From contig CAZJWO010000084.1 in the NCBI GenBank assembly GCA_964549735.1, positions 1 through 16,278 of the forward strand: 16,278 nucleotides of DNA, in the 5' to 3' direction. The stretch comes from Glo-17 sp964549735. Lineage in GTDB: Bacteria > Krumholzibacteriota > Krumholzibacteriia > LZORAL124-64-63. Every line of letters begins with the position of its first letter. The stretch's first letter is position 1. Both the position numbers and the translations under genes were made by a program. Below are positions 6,358 to 15,396 of this stretch, piece after piece. The notes beneath the pieces are model-generated. The model did no database searches and was not told the DNA's origin. It worked only from the letters and a program-made list of their open reading frames with translations.

Positions 6358-6576
6358 ATGAAGCAGAACATACACCCCAAGTACGTCGATTGCGAGATCA
6401 CGTGCCTCTGCGGCAATGTGATAAAGACGCGGTCGACGCGGGCCAAGATCAACGTCGAGATCTGCTCGAACTGCCACCCGTTCTTCACCGGGCAGCAGAA
6501 GATCGTCGACACCGCCGGCCGTGTCGAGCGTTTCCGCAAGCGGTACGAAGGGGTCCAGTACGGCGACAAGAAATAG
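6358..6576 (+). CDS. rpmE: 50S ribosomal protein L31 (zinc-binding form)
   Basis: The 72-aa product starts MKQNIHPKYVDCEITCLCGN, the standard L31 beginning. Four cysteines, Cys16, Cys18, Cys36 and Cys39 (CxC then CxxC), form the zinc site of the C+ type L31; Cys12 is extra. The stretch CSNCHPFFTGQQKIVDTAGR is diagnostic. L31 bridges the central protuberance of the large subunit to the small subunit. An AAGGA ribosome-binding site lies 2 bases before the ATG, with GAGG slightly further upstream. It is 132 bp after rho and probably shares its transcript, or has a weak promoter of its own in the AT-richer patch at 6302-6312. A C+ L31 is the form that zinc-responsive regulators replace with a C- copy in some bacteria; no C- copy is in this window. 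Confidence 0.97.
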   Translation: MKQNIHPKYVDCEITCLCGNVIKTRSTRAKINVEICSNCHPFFTGQQKIVDTAGRVERFRKRYEGVQYGDKK

Positions 6577-6629
6577 GTCGTAAGGCCCTGCGAAGGCGGG
6601 CGCATGCCGCGGCCGCCTGGATATTCTGT

Positions 6630-6668
6630 GAGGGCGCCGGGCCGTCAACCCGGTGCCCTCGTGTCTTT
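6630..6668 (+). terminator. Intrinsic terminator after rpmE
   Basis: A 12-bp stem, GAGGGCGCCGGG (6630-6641) with CCCGGTGCCCTC (6649-6660), has one G-U pair and a 7-nt loop. It is followed by GTGTCTTT, a short T-rich tail. This is the strongest terminator-like structure in the window and would separate rho-rpmE from the following operon. A smaller AGGCGG/CCGCCT pairing lies at 6594-6618. Confidence 0.6.
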
Positions 6669-6720
6669 GCCGGTCCCGTGGACCGCACACCGCGCCGCGC
6701 AGCCGCGGCCCGAGGAGGCC

Positions 6721-7745
6721 ATGAGCGACACCCAGCCGCAAGCCGCCGCCGGCAGCGAAGAGGCCCGCAAGCTGGACCTCGCCATCGGCGGCCAGGCGAT
6801 CATCGAAGGCGTCATGATGCGCAGTCCGACGGCCATCGCGACCGCCGTGCGCAATCCCGAGGGTCGCATCGTCATCCGCAAGAAGCCGTTCCGCAGCGTC
6901 GTGGCCCGACGCCGCTGGCTCAACGTGCCGGTGCTGCGCGGGGGCGTGCACCTCATCGAGACGATGGGGCTGGGCATCGAGGCGCTCATGTTCTCGGCCG
7001 AGCAGGCTGCCAGCGCGGACCGCGTCGACAAGCATGCCGCCTCGCGCAAGGATCAGCTCTGGATGTGGTCGACCGTCGTGTTCGCCTTCGCGCTGAGCCT
7101 CGGGCTCTTCTTCTACCTGCCTCTGCTGGCGACCGACTGGCTGGGCGTCCAGGGGTCGTTCTGGTTCAACGTGGTCGACGGCGCCATCAGGGTCCTGCTC
7201 TTCGTGCTCTACCTGTGGGCGATCAGCCTCATGAAGGACATGGCGCGCGTCTTCGAGTACCACGGCGCCGAGCACAAGTCGATCCACGCCTTCGAGAACG
7301 GGCGCTCGCTGGATCCGGACGGCGCCCGGCCGTTCACGACGCTCCATCCGCGCTGCGGCACGAGCTTCCTGTTCTTCGTGATGATCATCTCGATCGCGGT
7401 CTTCGCGTTCCTCGGCAAGCCGGAGACGACGGGCGAACGCCTCGTGCGCCTCGCGTTCGTGCCGTTGATCGGCGGTCTGGCGTACGAGGCGATCAAGCTG
7501 TCCGGCCGCTTCTGCGACGCCTGGTGGCTGCGACCGGCCATCCTGCCCGGACTCATGCTGCAGAAGATCACGACGAGCGAGCCGGACGACGCGCAGCTCG
7601 AGGTCGCCATGGCCGCGCTGCGCGCCGCGTTGACGCCCGAGGCCGAAGGGTTCCGCGCGCGGGTCTACTTCGATCTGCCGGAGGGCGACCGGCCCGCCGC
7701 GACGGCGGCGGCCACCGCGACGCCGGGCGGCGGGGGAGACCGGCC

Positions 7746-7749
<4 letters not shown>
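6721..7749 (+). CDS. DUF1385 family membrane protein (YqhQ-like)
   Basis: The 342-aa product starts at an ATG with GAGGAGG just upstream. The open frame reaches back to 6604 but crosses the terminator, so that longer start is rejected. All DUF1385 hallmarks are present: GGQAIIEGVMMRSP (23-36), VFEYHGAEHKSIHAFENGR (177-195), HPRCGTSFL (209-217) and LQKITTSEPDDAQLEVA (280-296). About four membrane helices lie near 113-138, 153-172, 214-231 and 243-258. The His/Glu/Cys-rich motifs (YHGAEHK, HPRCG) look like a metal or catalytic site, which is inference. The biochemical role of the family is not established to my knowledge. The gene overlaps prfA by four bases (GTGA), fitting its frequent place between rpmE and prfA. 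The last 20 residues are an Ala/Gly/Thr low-complexity tail. Confidence 0.93.
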
Positions 7750-8819
<1,070 letters not shown>

Positions 8820-8837
8820 AACGGCGGCGGAGACCGC

Positions 8838-9716
8838 GTGAAGACAGTCCGCGAACTGCTCGCCTTGTCCGGCGCCTACCTCGCAGACAAGGGTGTCGAC
8901 GGGCCGCGCCTCAGCGCCGAACGCCTGCTCTGCGACGTGCTCGGCCTGGCGCGCCTCGAGCTGTACCTGCAGGCGGACCGGCCGCTGCGCGAAGGCGAGC
9001 TGGCGCGTTATCGCGACCTGGTCCGGCGGCGCGGCAGCGGGGAACCGCTGCAGACGATCATCGGGACCACCGGCTTCTACTCGCGGGAGTTCAAGGTCGC
9101 GCCGGGCGTGTTCATCCCGCGCCCGGAGACCGAGCGCCTCGTCGAGGCCGCGATCGGCCTGCTCTCGCCGCCGGACCGCCGGCTGGTGTCGCCGCTGGTG
9201 GTCGAGGTCGGGTGCGGCAGCGGCGTGATCGCCGTCAGCCTGGCCCTCGAGATCCCGGCGGCGGAGGTCTGGGCCACCGATCTGGACGCCCGTGCGATCG
9301 ACCTGGCGCGGCACAACGCGCGGCGGCACGGCGTCGAGCGCCGGGTGCACCTGTGCCACGGCGAGCTGCTGCGACCGCTGCCGGATCGTCTGCGCGGCGC
9401 CGTCGATCTGCTGGTGAGCAATCCGCCGTACATTCCGCATCGCGACCTGGCGGGCCTGCCGATCGAGGTGCAGCATGATCCGCCGGCGGCTCTGGACGGC
9501 GGCCCGGACGGGCTGGTCGTCCTGCGGGCCTTGGCCGAGGCCGCCGGCGCGTGGCTGCGGCCGGGCGGCTGGCTCGCGCTGGAGATCGGCGCCGACCAGG
9601 GCGAGAGCGTGCCGGCCCTGCTGGCGGCGGCCGGCCTGACGGAGGTCGCCGTGGGCCGCGACTACAACGATCTGCCGCGCGTCGCCACGGCGCGCCGGAC
9701 GAAGGGTGCTGCGTAA
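8838..9716 (+). CDS. prmC: Peptide chain release factor N(5)-glutamine methyltransferase
   Basis: The 292-aa product transfers a methyl group from S-adenosylmethionine to the glutamine of the GGQ motif in release factors. The N-terminal helical domain (1-85) binds the release factor. The conserved RPETE lies at 95-99, the SAM-binding motif I VEVGCGSG at 122-129, the acidic loop TDLDARAI at 147-154, and the catalytic NPPY at 195-198, followed by IPHRDL. The start is a GTG with GGCGGAG-type pairing a few bases upstream; no better ATG exists nearby. It follows prfA by 18 bp and precedes murA by a single base, so it belongs to the same transcript. Length and motif spacing are normal for PrmC/HemK. 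Confidence 0.95.
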   Translation: MKTVRELLALSGAYLADKGVDGPRLSAERLLCDVLGLARLELYLQADRPLREGELARYRDLVRRRGSGEPLQTIIGTTGFYSREFKVAPGVFIPRPETERLVEAAIGLLSPPDRRLVSPLVVEVGCGSGVIAVSLALEIPAAEVWATDLDARAIDLARHNARRHGVERRVHLCHGELLRPLPDRLRGAVDLLVSNPPYIPHRDLAGLPIEVQHDPPAALDGGPDGLVVLRALAEAAGAWLRPGGWLALEIGADQGESVPALLAAAGLTEVAVGRDYNDLPRVATARRTKGAA

Positions 9717-9717
9717 C

Positions 9718-10980
9718 ATGGACTATTTCGTCATCGACGGCCCGACACCGCTGCACGGCGAGCTGCAGATCGCCGGCGCCAAGAACGCGACCCTGCCGTT
9801 GATGGCCGCCGCCCTGCTCGCGCGCGGCGAGACGGTGCTGTCCAACGCGCCCGACCTGCGCGACACGCACTTCTTCCTGGACCTGCTGCGCGAGCTCGGC
9901 GTTGCCGGCCGGCTCGCGGACGGCGCGCTGCACCTGGACACGACGGGCGGCATTCGCGCGACCACCGCGCCGTACGACGTCGTCCGCAAGATGCGCGCGA
10001 GCATCTACGTGCTCGGCCCCCTGCTCGCGGCCTGCGGCGAGGCGCGCGTCTCGAAGCCCGGCGGCTGCGCCTGGGGACCGCGTCCCGTGGACCTGCACGT
10101 GGCCGGCCTGGCCGCGCTCGGCGCCGAGATGGCCGAGGAGCATGGCTACATCGTGGGCCGCGCGCCGGCCGGCCTGCGCGGGGGCCGCTTCCGCTTCGAG
10201 CCGGTCTCCGTCGGGGCGACCTGCAACGTGCTCATGGCGGCGGTCCTGGCGCGCGGCGAGACCCTGCTCGAGCAATGCGCGTGCGAACCGGAGGTGGTCC
10301 AGCTCGGCGAAGCGCTCGTGGCGGCCGGAGCGAAGATCGAGGGACTGGGCACGCGCATCTTGCGGGTGCAGGGCGTCGAGGCGCTCGCGCCGCTGCGCTG
10401 CGCCGTGATCCCCGACCGCATCGAGGCCGGCACGTACCTCGCCGCGGTCGCGGTCGCGGGCGGCCGCGTGCGCCTGTCCGGCTGCCGCGGCGACCACCTC
10501 GCGCCGATCCTCGGCGTGCTGCGCGATCTGGGCTGCGACCTGACCGAGGAGCCGGACGGCCGCCTCGTCATCGCGCGCGCGGGTCCGCTGCGCCCCGTGC
10601 GCGTGAAGACCGAGCCGTTCCCCGGCTTCCCGACCGACATGCAGGCGCAGATCATGGCCGCCGCCTGCCTGGCGCCGGGCGTCAGCCACATCACCGACAC
10701 CATCTATCCCGACCGCTTCATGCACGCCGCCGAGCTGCAGCGCCTGGGCGCGCGGATCGAGGTCCGCGACGGCACGGCCATCGTCACCGGCGTGCCGGCG
10801 CTGCAGGCCGCGCCGGTCATGGCGACAGATCTGCGCGCCTCGGCCGCGCTCGTCCTGGCGGCGGTCGCGGCGCACGGGCGCAGCGAGGTCCGGCGCGTCT
10901 ACCACATCGACCGCGGCTACGAGCGGATCGAGACGCGGCTGGCGGCCCTGGGCGCGCGGATCGAACGGCGCAGCGCGTGA
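9718..10980 (+). CDS. murA: UDP-N-acetylglucosamine 1-carboxyvinyltransferase
   Basis: The 420-aa product catalyses the first committed step of peptidoglycan synthesis: enolpyruvyl transfer from phosphoenolpyruvate to UDP-GlcNAc, in the cytoplasm. The start fits the family beginning (MDYFVIDGPTPLHGELQIAG, then AKNATLP). A GTG at 9706 would add four residues and is less likely. Visible key residues are Lys22-Asn23, the active-site loop cysteine Cys117 in KPGGCAWGPRPVDLH, the catalytic aspartate Asp307 in GFPTDMQAQ, and the Arg in DLRASAALVLA. The active-site residue is Cys, not Asp, so the enzyme is of the fosfomycin-sensitive type (family knowledge). It follows prmC by one base and precedes selB by 22 bp. 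Confidence 0.97.
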   Translation: MDYFVIDGPTPLHGELQIAGAKNATLPLMAAALLARGETVLSNAPDLRDTHFFLDLLRELGVAGRLADGALHLDTTGGIRATTAPYDVVRKMRASIYVLGPLLAACGEARVSKPGGCAWGPRPVDLHVAGLAALGAEMAEEHGYIVGRAPAGLRGGRFRFEPVSVGATCNVLMAAVLARGETLLEQCACEPEVVQLGEALVAAGAKIEGLGTRILRVQGVEALAPLRCAVIPDRIEAGTYLAAVAVAGGRVRLSGCRGDHLAPILGVLRDLGCDLTEEPDGRLVIARAGPLRPVRVKTEPFPGFPTDMQAQIMAAACLAPGVSHITDTIYPDRFMHAAELQRLGARIEVRDGTAIVTGVPALQAAPVMATDLRASAALVLAAVAAHGRSEVRRVYHIDRGYERIETRLAALGARIERRSA

Positions 10981-11002
10981 CGGGTTTCGCGAAGGAGCAG
11001 CG

Positions 11003-12913
11003 ATGAGCACGCCCCGCCACCTGATCCTCGGCGCCGCCGGCCATGTCGATCACGGCAAGACCGCCCTGATCACCGCCCTGACCGGCACGAACACCGACCG
11101 CCTCAAGGAGGAGCAGGAGCGGGGCATCAGCATCGAGTTGGGCTTCGCCGAGCTGGACCTCGGCGACGGCCTGACGCTCGGCGTCGTCGACATGCCCGGG
11201 CACGAGCGCTTCGTGCGGCAGATGGTCGCCGGCGCCGGCGGCGTGGACCTCGCGTTCCTGCTGGTCGCGGCCGACGAAGGGGTCATGCCCCAGACCGTCG
11301 AACACCTGGCGATCCTCGACACCCTGGGCGTGCGCGGCGGCGTGGTCGTCATCGCCAAGACCGACCTGGTCGACGACGAGATGCGCGAGCTGGCGCAGGA
11401 AGAGGCGCGCGACCTGGTGGCGGGCACGTTCCTCGCAGGACGGCCGATCGTCGCGGTGTCGGCGCACAAGGGGCTCGGTCTGGACGCGCTGCGGGACGCG
11501 CTGCGCGCCGAGGCCGCGCGCCTGCCGGCGCGGGGCGCGCAGGAGCCGTTCCGGTTGCCGATCGACCGCGTCTTCAGTCTGCCGGGCGCCGGCGCCGTGG
11601 TCACCGGCACCTGCTGGACGGGCGGCGTGGACGTCGGCGATCAGCTCGTGGTCGAGCCCGGCGGTCTGAAGGTGCGGGTGCGCGAGGTGCAGGCGCACGG
11701 GCGCAAGGTCGGCCGCGGCGTCGGCGGCCAGCGCCTGGCGCTCGCGCTGCACGGGGTCAAGACGGACGATCTCGAGCGCGGCCAGCAGGTGCTGGCGCCC
11801 GGCTCGGCGCCGGTCACCCGGCTGCTCGACCTGCGGGTCACCCTCTTCCCGCGGTACCAGGGCACGATCAAGAACCGCCAGCGCCTGCACGTGCACCACG
11901 CCGGTCGCGAGGTGCTCGGGCGCATCGTGCTGCTGGACTGCGAAGAGCTCGGCGGCGACGGCGCGCGCAGCGGACTCTGCCAGCTGCACCTCGAGGAGCC
12001 GCTGGTGCCGCGCCGCGGCGATCGCCTGGTCCTGCGTTTCTATTCGCCGCTGAGCAGCATCGCCGGCGGCGTCGTCCTGGATCCCGGGCCGCGGCGGCAC
12101 CGGCGCTTCCAGGCCGAGGTCCTCGAGCGGCTCGCGGTGCTGGAAGCCGGCGACCCCGCCGAGGTGTTCCGCCAGAGCCTGCGCGCGGCCGGTCTGGGCG
12201 GCCTGCCGGTGGCCGAGGCCGCGGATCATCGCGAGGATCCGGCCGCGGTCCCGGTGGGCAAGCTCCTGTACGACCGCGCGCTCGTCGAGGCGGAGGCGGC
12301 GCAGATCGGCGAGGTGGTACGCGCCTACGCGGAGCGTTTCCCGTTGCGGCTGGGCATCCCGCGCGAGGAGGTGCGCCGGCGGCGGCGGTTCAAGGGGACC
12401 ACGCCCGAATGGAACGCCTTGCTGCAGGCGCTGGCGCCCTTGGGCGGCTGGGTCGTGGTCGCCGATCGCATCGCGGTGGCGCCGGGCGGGCCGCCGCTGG
12501 CGGCCGACCTCGCCGCCGGGGCCGCCGCGAGGGAGACGGCTCTGGCCGCCTGCGGCCTGGACTGGCCCGGTCTGGCCGCGTTCGCCGACCGGGTGCGCGC
12601 CGCGCCGCCGCCGCCCGCCGGCCAAGGCGAGGAAGAATACGTTCGCCATCTCGTGGATCGCGATAAGGCGGTGCAGATCGCTCCCGATTACGTTGTGCAC
12701 CGGGACGCGCTGGCGGGTCTCTTACAAGGCCTGCGCCGGCATTTCGCGACCCGCGCGGAGCTTTCCTTCGCGGAGTTCCGCGAACTGAGCGGTCTTTCGC
12801 GCAAGCTGGGCATTCCGCTGCTCGAGTACCTGGACCAGACGGGCGCCACCCGCCGCAGCGGCGACGCGCGCGAGGCGGGACCGGCGCTGCAGGAGACGGG
12901 CGACCAGCCATGA
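11003..12913 (+). CDS. selB: Selenocysteine-specific elongation factor SelB
   Basis: The 636-aa product is the GTPase that delivers selenocysteinyl-tRNA(Sec) to UGA codons marked by a SECIS hairpin. The G domain shows G1 AAGHVDHGKT (11-20), the switch region RGISIELGFAEL (40-51), G3 DMPGHERF (63-70), G4 AKTD (118-121) and G5 SAHKGLG (153-159). RGISIELGFA, in place of the EF-Tu RGITI sequence, is typical of SelB. Beta-barrel domains follow (about 175-340). The C-terminal winged helices end with the SelB-type block ELSGLSRKLGIPLLEYLDQT (594-613) and TRRSGDAR, which contacts SECIS RNA. AAGGAG precedes the ATG. The stop overlaps ispG as ATGA. It implies that selA, selC and selD and at least one selenoprotein exist elsewhere in the genome; none is visible here. 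Confidence 0.96.
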   Translation: MSTPRHLILGAAGHVDHGKTALITALTGTNTDRLKEEQERGISIELGFAELDLGDGLTLGVVDMPGHERFVRQMVAGAGGVDLAFLLVAADEGVMPQTVEHLAILDTLGVRGGVVVIAKTDLVDDEMRELAQEEARDLVAGTFLAGRPIVAVSAHKGLGLDALRDALRAEAARLPARGAQEPFRLPIDRVFSLPGAGAVVTGTCWTGGVDVGDQLVVEPGGLKVRVREVQAHGRKVGRGVGGQRLALALHGVKTDDLERGQQVLAPGSAPVTRLLDLRVTLFPRYQGTIKNRQRLHVHHAGREVLGRIVLLDCEELGGDGARSGLCQLHLEEPLVPRRGDRLVLRFYSPLSSIAGGVVLDPGPRRHRRFQAEVLERLAVLEAGDPAEVFRQSLRAAGLGGLPVAEAADHREDPAAVPVGKLLYDRALVEAEAAQIGEVVRAYAERFPLRLGIPREEVRRRRRFKGTTPEWNALLQALAPLGGWVVVADRIAVAPGGPPLAADLAAGAAARETALAACGLDWPGLAAFADRVRAAPPPPAGQGEEEYVRHLVDRDKAVQIAPDYVVHRDALAGLLQGLRRHFATRAELSFAEFRELSGLSRKLGIPLLEYLDQTGATRRSGDAREAGPALQETGDQP

Positions 12914-14052
12914 CGTACGACGACACGACCGCCGACACCGGCGCCGCCGAAACCGCGTTCACTCCGAAGGACACCGGCCGCCGGCAACCGACGTGCCGGC
13001 CGCGGCGCCCGACCCGCGCCGTCATGGTCGGCCGCGTCCAGATCGGCGGCGACGCGCCGGTCGCCGTGCAGTCGATGACCTGCACGCGGACCGGCGACGC
13101 GGACGCCACCCTCCAACAGATCCGCGAGCTGGCCACCGCCGGCGCCGACCTCGTGCGCGTGACCGTGAACGATGATGCGGCCGCGGTCGCGCTGCCGCGC
13201 ATCGTGCGCGAGGCGAACGTGCCGCTGGTGGCGGATATCCACTTCGATCACAAGATGGCCCTGGCGGCGCTCGAAGCAGGCATCGCGAAGCTGCGCATCA
13301 ACCCCGGCAACATCGGCAGCCGCGACAAGGTGCGCGAGGTGGCGCTCGCGGCGAAGGACCGCGGTGTGCCGATCCGCGTGGGCGTCAACCGCGGCAGCTT
13401 GCACAAGCGTTACCGCGAGCTGCGCATGGCCGACCCCGCCGGCGCGCTCGTGCAGAGCGCGCTCGACGAGCTGGAGGTGCTGGCGGCGGTCGGATTCGAC
13501 GATGTCGTCGTCAGCCTCAAGAGCAGCGAACCGCACGAGGTCATTGAGGCCTGCCGGCGCTTCAGCCAGATCTGCGAGGTGCCGCAGCACCTCGGCGTCA
13601 CCGAGGCCGGCACCCTGCACGCCGGCACCGCCCGCAGCACCGCCACCCTGGGCGTGCTGTTGAGCGAGGGCATCGGCGACACGCTGCGCATCAGCCTGGC
13701 GGCCGACCCGGTCGAGGAGGTCAAGGCCGCCTACCACATGCTGCAGGCCCTCGGCCTGCGCGCCGGCTACGCGCGCGTCGTGGCCTGCCCCACCTGCGGC
13801 CGCGTCGAGGTCGACGTCATGAGCCTGGCCGCCATGGTGGAGGAACTGGCGGCCGACCTGCCGCCGGACAAGGTCATCTCCGTCATGGGCTGCATCGTGA
13901 ACGGGCCCGGCGAGGCCAAGAGCGCCGACCTGGGCATCGCCGCCGGCAAGACGAAGGTGGCGATCTACCGCCAGGGCGAACTGCACCGCAACATCGACAA
14001 GCAGGATCTCGAGGCCGTACTGCGCGAGGAGATCGCCCGCCTGCGAGGTTGA
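12910..14052 (+). CDS. ispG: 4-hydroxy-3-methylbut-2-en-1-yl diphosphate synthase
   Basis: The 380-aa product is the [4Fe-4S] enzyme converting MEcPP to HMBPP in the MEP isoprenoid pathway. The TIM-barrel part includes VQSMTCTRTGDADAT, LVADIHFDH, LRINPGNIG and GVNRGSLHKRY. The cluster ligands are Cys293 and Cys296 (CPTCGR) and Cys328 (MGCIVNGPGE), with Glu335 as the expected fourth ligand. The protein lacks the extra middle domain of plant and Chlamydia-type IspG, so it is the short bacterial form. About 30 Thr/Ala/Asp-rich residues precede the usual family start (near RRPTRAV). The ATG is still favoured because it shares ATGA with selB and no good start lies between. Coupling with selB suggests co-translation. 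Confidence 0.96.
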   Translation: MTYDDTTADTGAAETAFTPKDTGRRQPTCRPRRPTRAVMVGRVQIGGDAPVAVQSMTCTRTGDADATLQQIRELATAGADLVRVTVNDDAAAVALPRIVREANVPLVADIHFDHKMALAALEAGIAKLRINPGNIGSRDKVREVALAAKDRGVPIRVGVNRGSLHKRYRELRMADPAGALVQSALDELEVLAAVGFDDVVVSLKSSEPHEVIEACRRFSQICEVPQHLGVTEAGTLHAGTARSTATLGVLLSEGIGDTLRISLAADPVEEVKAAYHMLQALGLRAGYARVVACPTCGRVEVDVMSLAAMVEELAADLPPDKVISVMGCIVNGPGEAKSADLGIAAGKTKVAIYRQGELHRNIDKQDLEAVLREEIARLRG

Positions 14053-14153
14053 CGCTCAGGTTCCTCTCCCGATTGCCGATCCTTGAGCCAGATGCTGGTT
14101 GGATCGACCAGATCGGACTCGAGTCGCGGCGGGTCGGCCGCGTCGCGGCCGCC

Positions 14154-14159
14154 GAGGGA
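14154..14159 (+). promoter_or_regulatory. Ribosome-binding site deciding the HD-GYP start
   Basis: GAGGGA lies four bases before the ATG at 14164. The alternative upstream TTG at 14083 lacks a comparable site and would add 27 Ser/Arg-rich residues with no family match, so the ATG is chosen. Confidence 0.6.
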
Positions 14160-14163
14160 CCAC

Positions 14164-15390
14164 ATGGACGTCATCTTGCCCGATCAGCTTCCCGGTCTGC
14201 TCGCCGACCGTCGCCGGACGACGTCCGCCGCGGCCCTCGACCGCGCGCCGCAGCCGAATCTGGCCCGCATCTCGCAGCAGCTGCGGGCTCTCAGCTCGCT
14301 CAACGCGCGCCTGATCTGCATGGAGGCGGACAAGCCCGTCTACGACGAGATGGTGCGCGGCGTCAGCCGGGTGCTCGGCGCCGATCTCTGCGCGCTGTTC
14401 CTGCGCGCGGTTTCGCAGGACCATCTGGAGATCGTGGGCCTGGCCGGAGCGGAGGTTCCGCACGACAGGCGCCGGCTGTCCCTGGACGAGGTCCAGCGGC
14501 CGGCGGTGCAGGCCTTCCAGGAGGAGTATCTGGTCCACCTCGCCGACGTCGGCGCGGCGCGCGTGGCGGCCCCCCTGCTGGCGGACTGCCGCAGCGTCCT
14601 CGCGCTGCCGATCATGGGCCGGGAGGGTCCGGTCGGCGCCTTCGAATTCGGGCGGCGCGCCGCCGGCGGATTCAGCGGCGAAGAGATCGATCTGGCCGGC
14701 ATGCTCGTCGATCAGATGGCGTACCAGCTCGAGAACTACCGGCTGGTGCGGCAGCTGTCGGCCAGCCGCGACGCGGTCATCCACGGCATGGCGCGCCTGG
14801 CCGAGTCGCGGGGCGGCGACATCGGCGGGCACCTGGAGCGCATCTGCGGCTATTCGCAGCTGCTGGGCCAGCGCCTGCTGGGGCGGCCGGGCTACCTGAG
14901 CGAGGTCTCGGAGGAGTGGATCACGACCCTGACGCGCGCGGCGGCGCTGCACGACATCGGCAAGGTGGGCGTGCCCGATCGCATCCTCTTGAAACCCGGC
15001 GCCCTGGAGGAGGACGAGTTCCTCATCATGCGCTCGCACGCGCCGCTGGGGGCGGAGATCCTGCAAGACCTCATGCTGACGCACGGCTCGTTCCCGATGC
15101 TGGAGATGGGCATGCAGATCGCGCTGGCCCATCACGAACGGTGGGACGGCAGCGGCTATCCGCGCGGACTGGCCGGACGCCAGATCCCTCTCTGCGCGCG
15201 GATCGTCGCCTTGACCGACGTCTACGACGCCTTGACGAGCAAGCGCGTCTACAAGTCGGCGTGGAGCCGCGAGGAGACGCTGTCGCAGCTGGCCGGCCTG
15301 GCGGGCACCCACTTCGATCCCGATCTCGTGCCGATCTTCCTGCAGGACTCCGAAGAGCTGGAGCAGATCCGCCGCCGCTTCCCCGACTGA
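14164..15390 (+). CDS. GAF and HD-GYP domain protein, probable cyclic-di-GMP phosphodiesterase
   Basis: The 408-aa product joins a sensory GAF-like domain (about 40-195, ending in the linker helix DLAGMLVDQMAYQLENYRLV) to an HD-GYP domain (about 203-400). The HD-GYP signature is complete: ESRGGDIGGHLERI with Glu214 and His223, the metal-binding His263-Asp264 in ALHDIGKVGVPD, KPG (278-280), HHERWDGSGYPRGL with His323-His324 and GYP at 331-333, and the downstream DVYDALTSKRVYK. Family members hydrolyse cyclic-di-GMP through a di- or tri-metal centre, and the intact GYP motif argues for activity. No membrane segment or receiver domain is present, so it is probably a cytoplasmic enzyme controlled by a GAF ligand. 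It is 111 bp after ispG, so it may be transcribed separately, and it converges on the NFACT gene. Confidence 0.9.
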   Translation: MDVILPDQLPGLLADRRRTTSAAALDRAPQPNLARISQQLRALSSLNARLICMEADKPVYDEMVRGVSRVLGADLCALFLRAVSQDHLEIVGLAGAEVPHDRRRLSLDEVQRPAVQAFQEEYLVHLADVGAARVAAPLLADCRSVLALPIMGREGPVGAFEFGRRAAGGFSGEEIDLAGMLVDQMAYQLENYRLVRQLSASRDAVIHGMARLAESRGGDIGGHLERICGYSQLLGQRLLGRPGYLSEVSEEWITTLTRAAALHDIGKVGVPDRILLKPGALEEDEFLIMRSHAPLGAEILQDLMLTHGSFPMLEMGMQIALAHHERWDGSGYPRGLAGRQIPLCARIVALTDVYDALTSKRVYKSAWSREETLSQLAGLAGTHFDPDLVPIFLQDSEELEQIRRRFPD

Positions 15391-15396
15391 TCCGGA

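Noticed and set aside
4858..7347. 829-codon open frame on the minus strand opposite rho and rpmE
   Set aside because: It is antisense to two certain genes; long stop-free antisense frames are expected at this GC content and codon use, and the translation shows no domain.
4923..7745. Long plus-strand frame running through rho and into prfA from a GTG at 4923
   Set aside because: Only the part from 7746 is protein-like (RF1). The earlier part is rho read out of frame, and the DUF1385 stop/GTG overlap gives a clear prfA start.
10817..12700. 627-codon minus-strand frame opposite selB
   Set aside because: A shadow of selB with no family-like motifs and no ribosome-binding site context.
14054..14088. 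Imperfect inverted repeat GCTCAGG / CCTTGAGC after ispG, considered as a terminator
   Set aside because: It has a bulge, a 20-nt loop and no T-run, so it is too weak to call.
14083..14163. Upstream TTG start for the HD-GYP protein
   Set aside because: The added residues are Ser/Arg-rich and not family-like, while the ATG at 14164 has a good ribosome-binding site.
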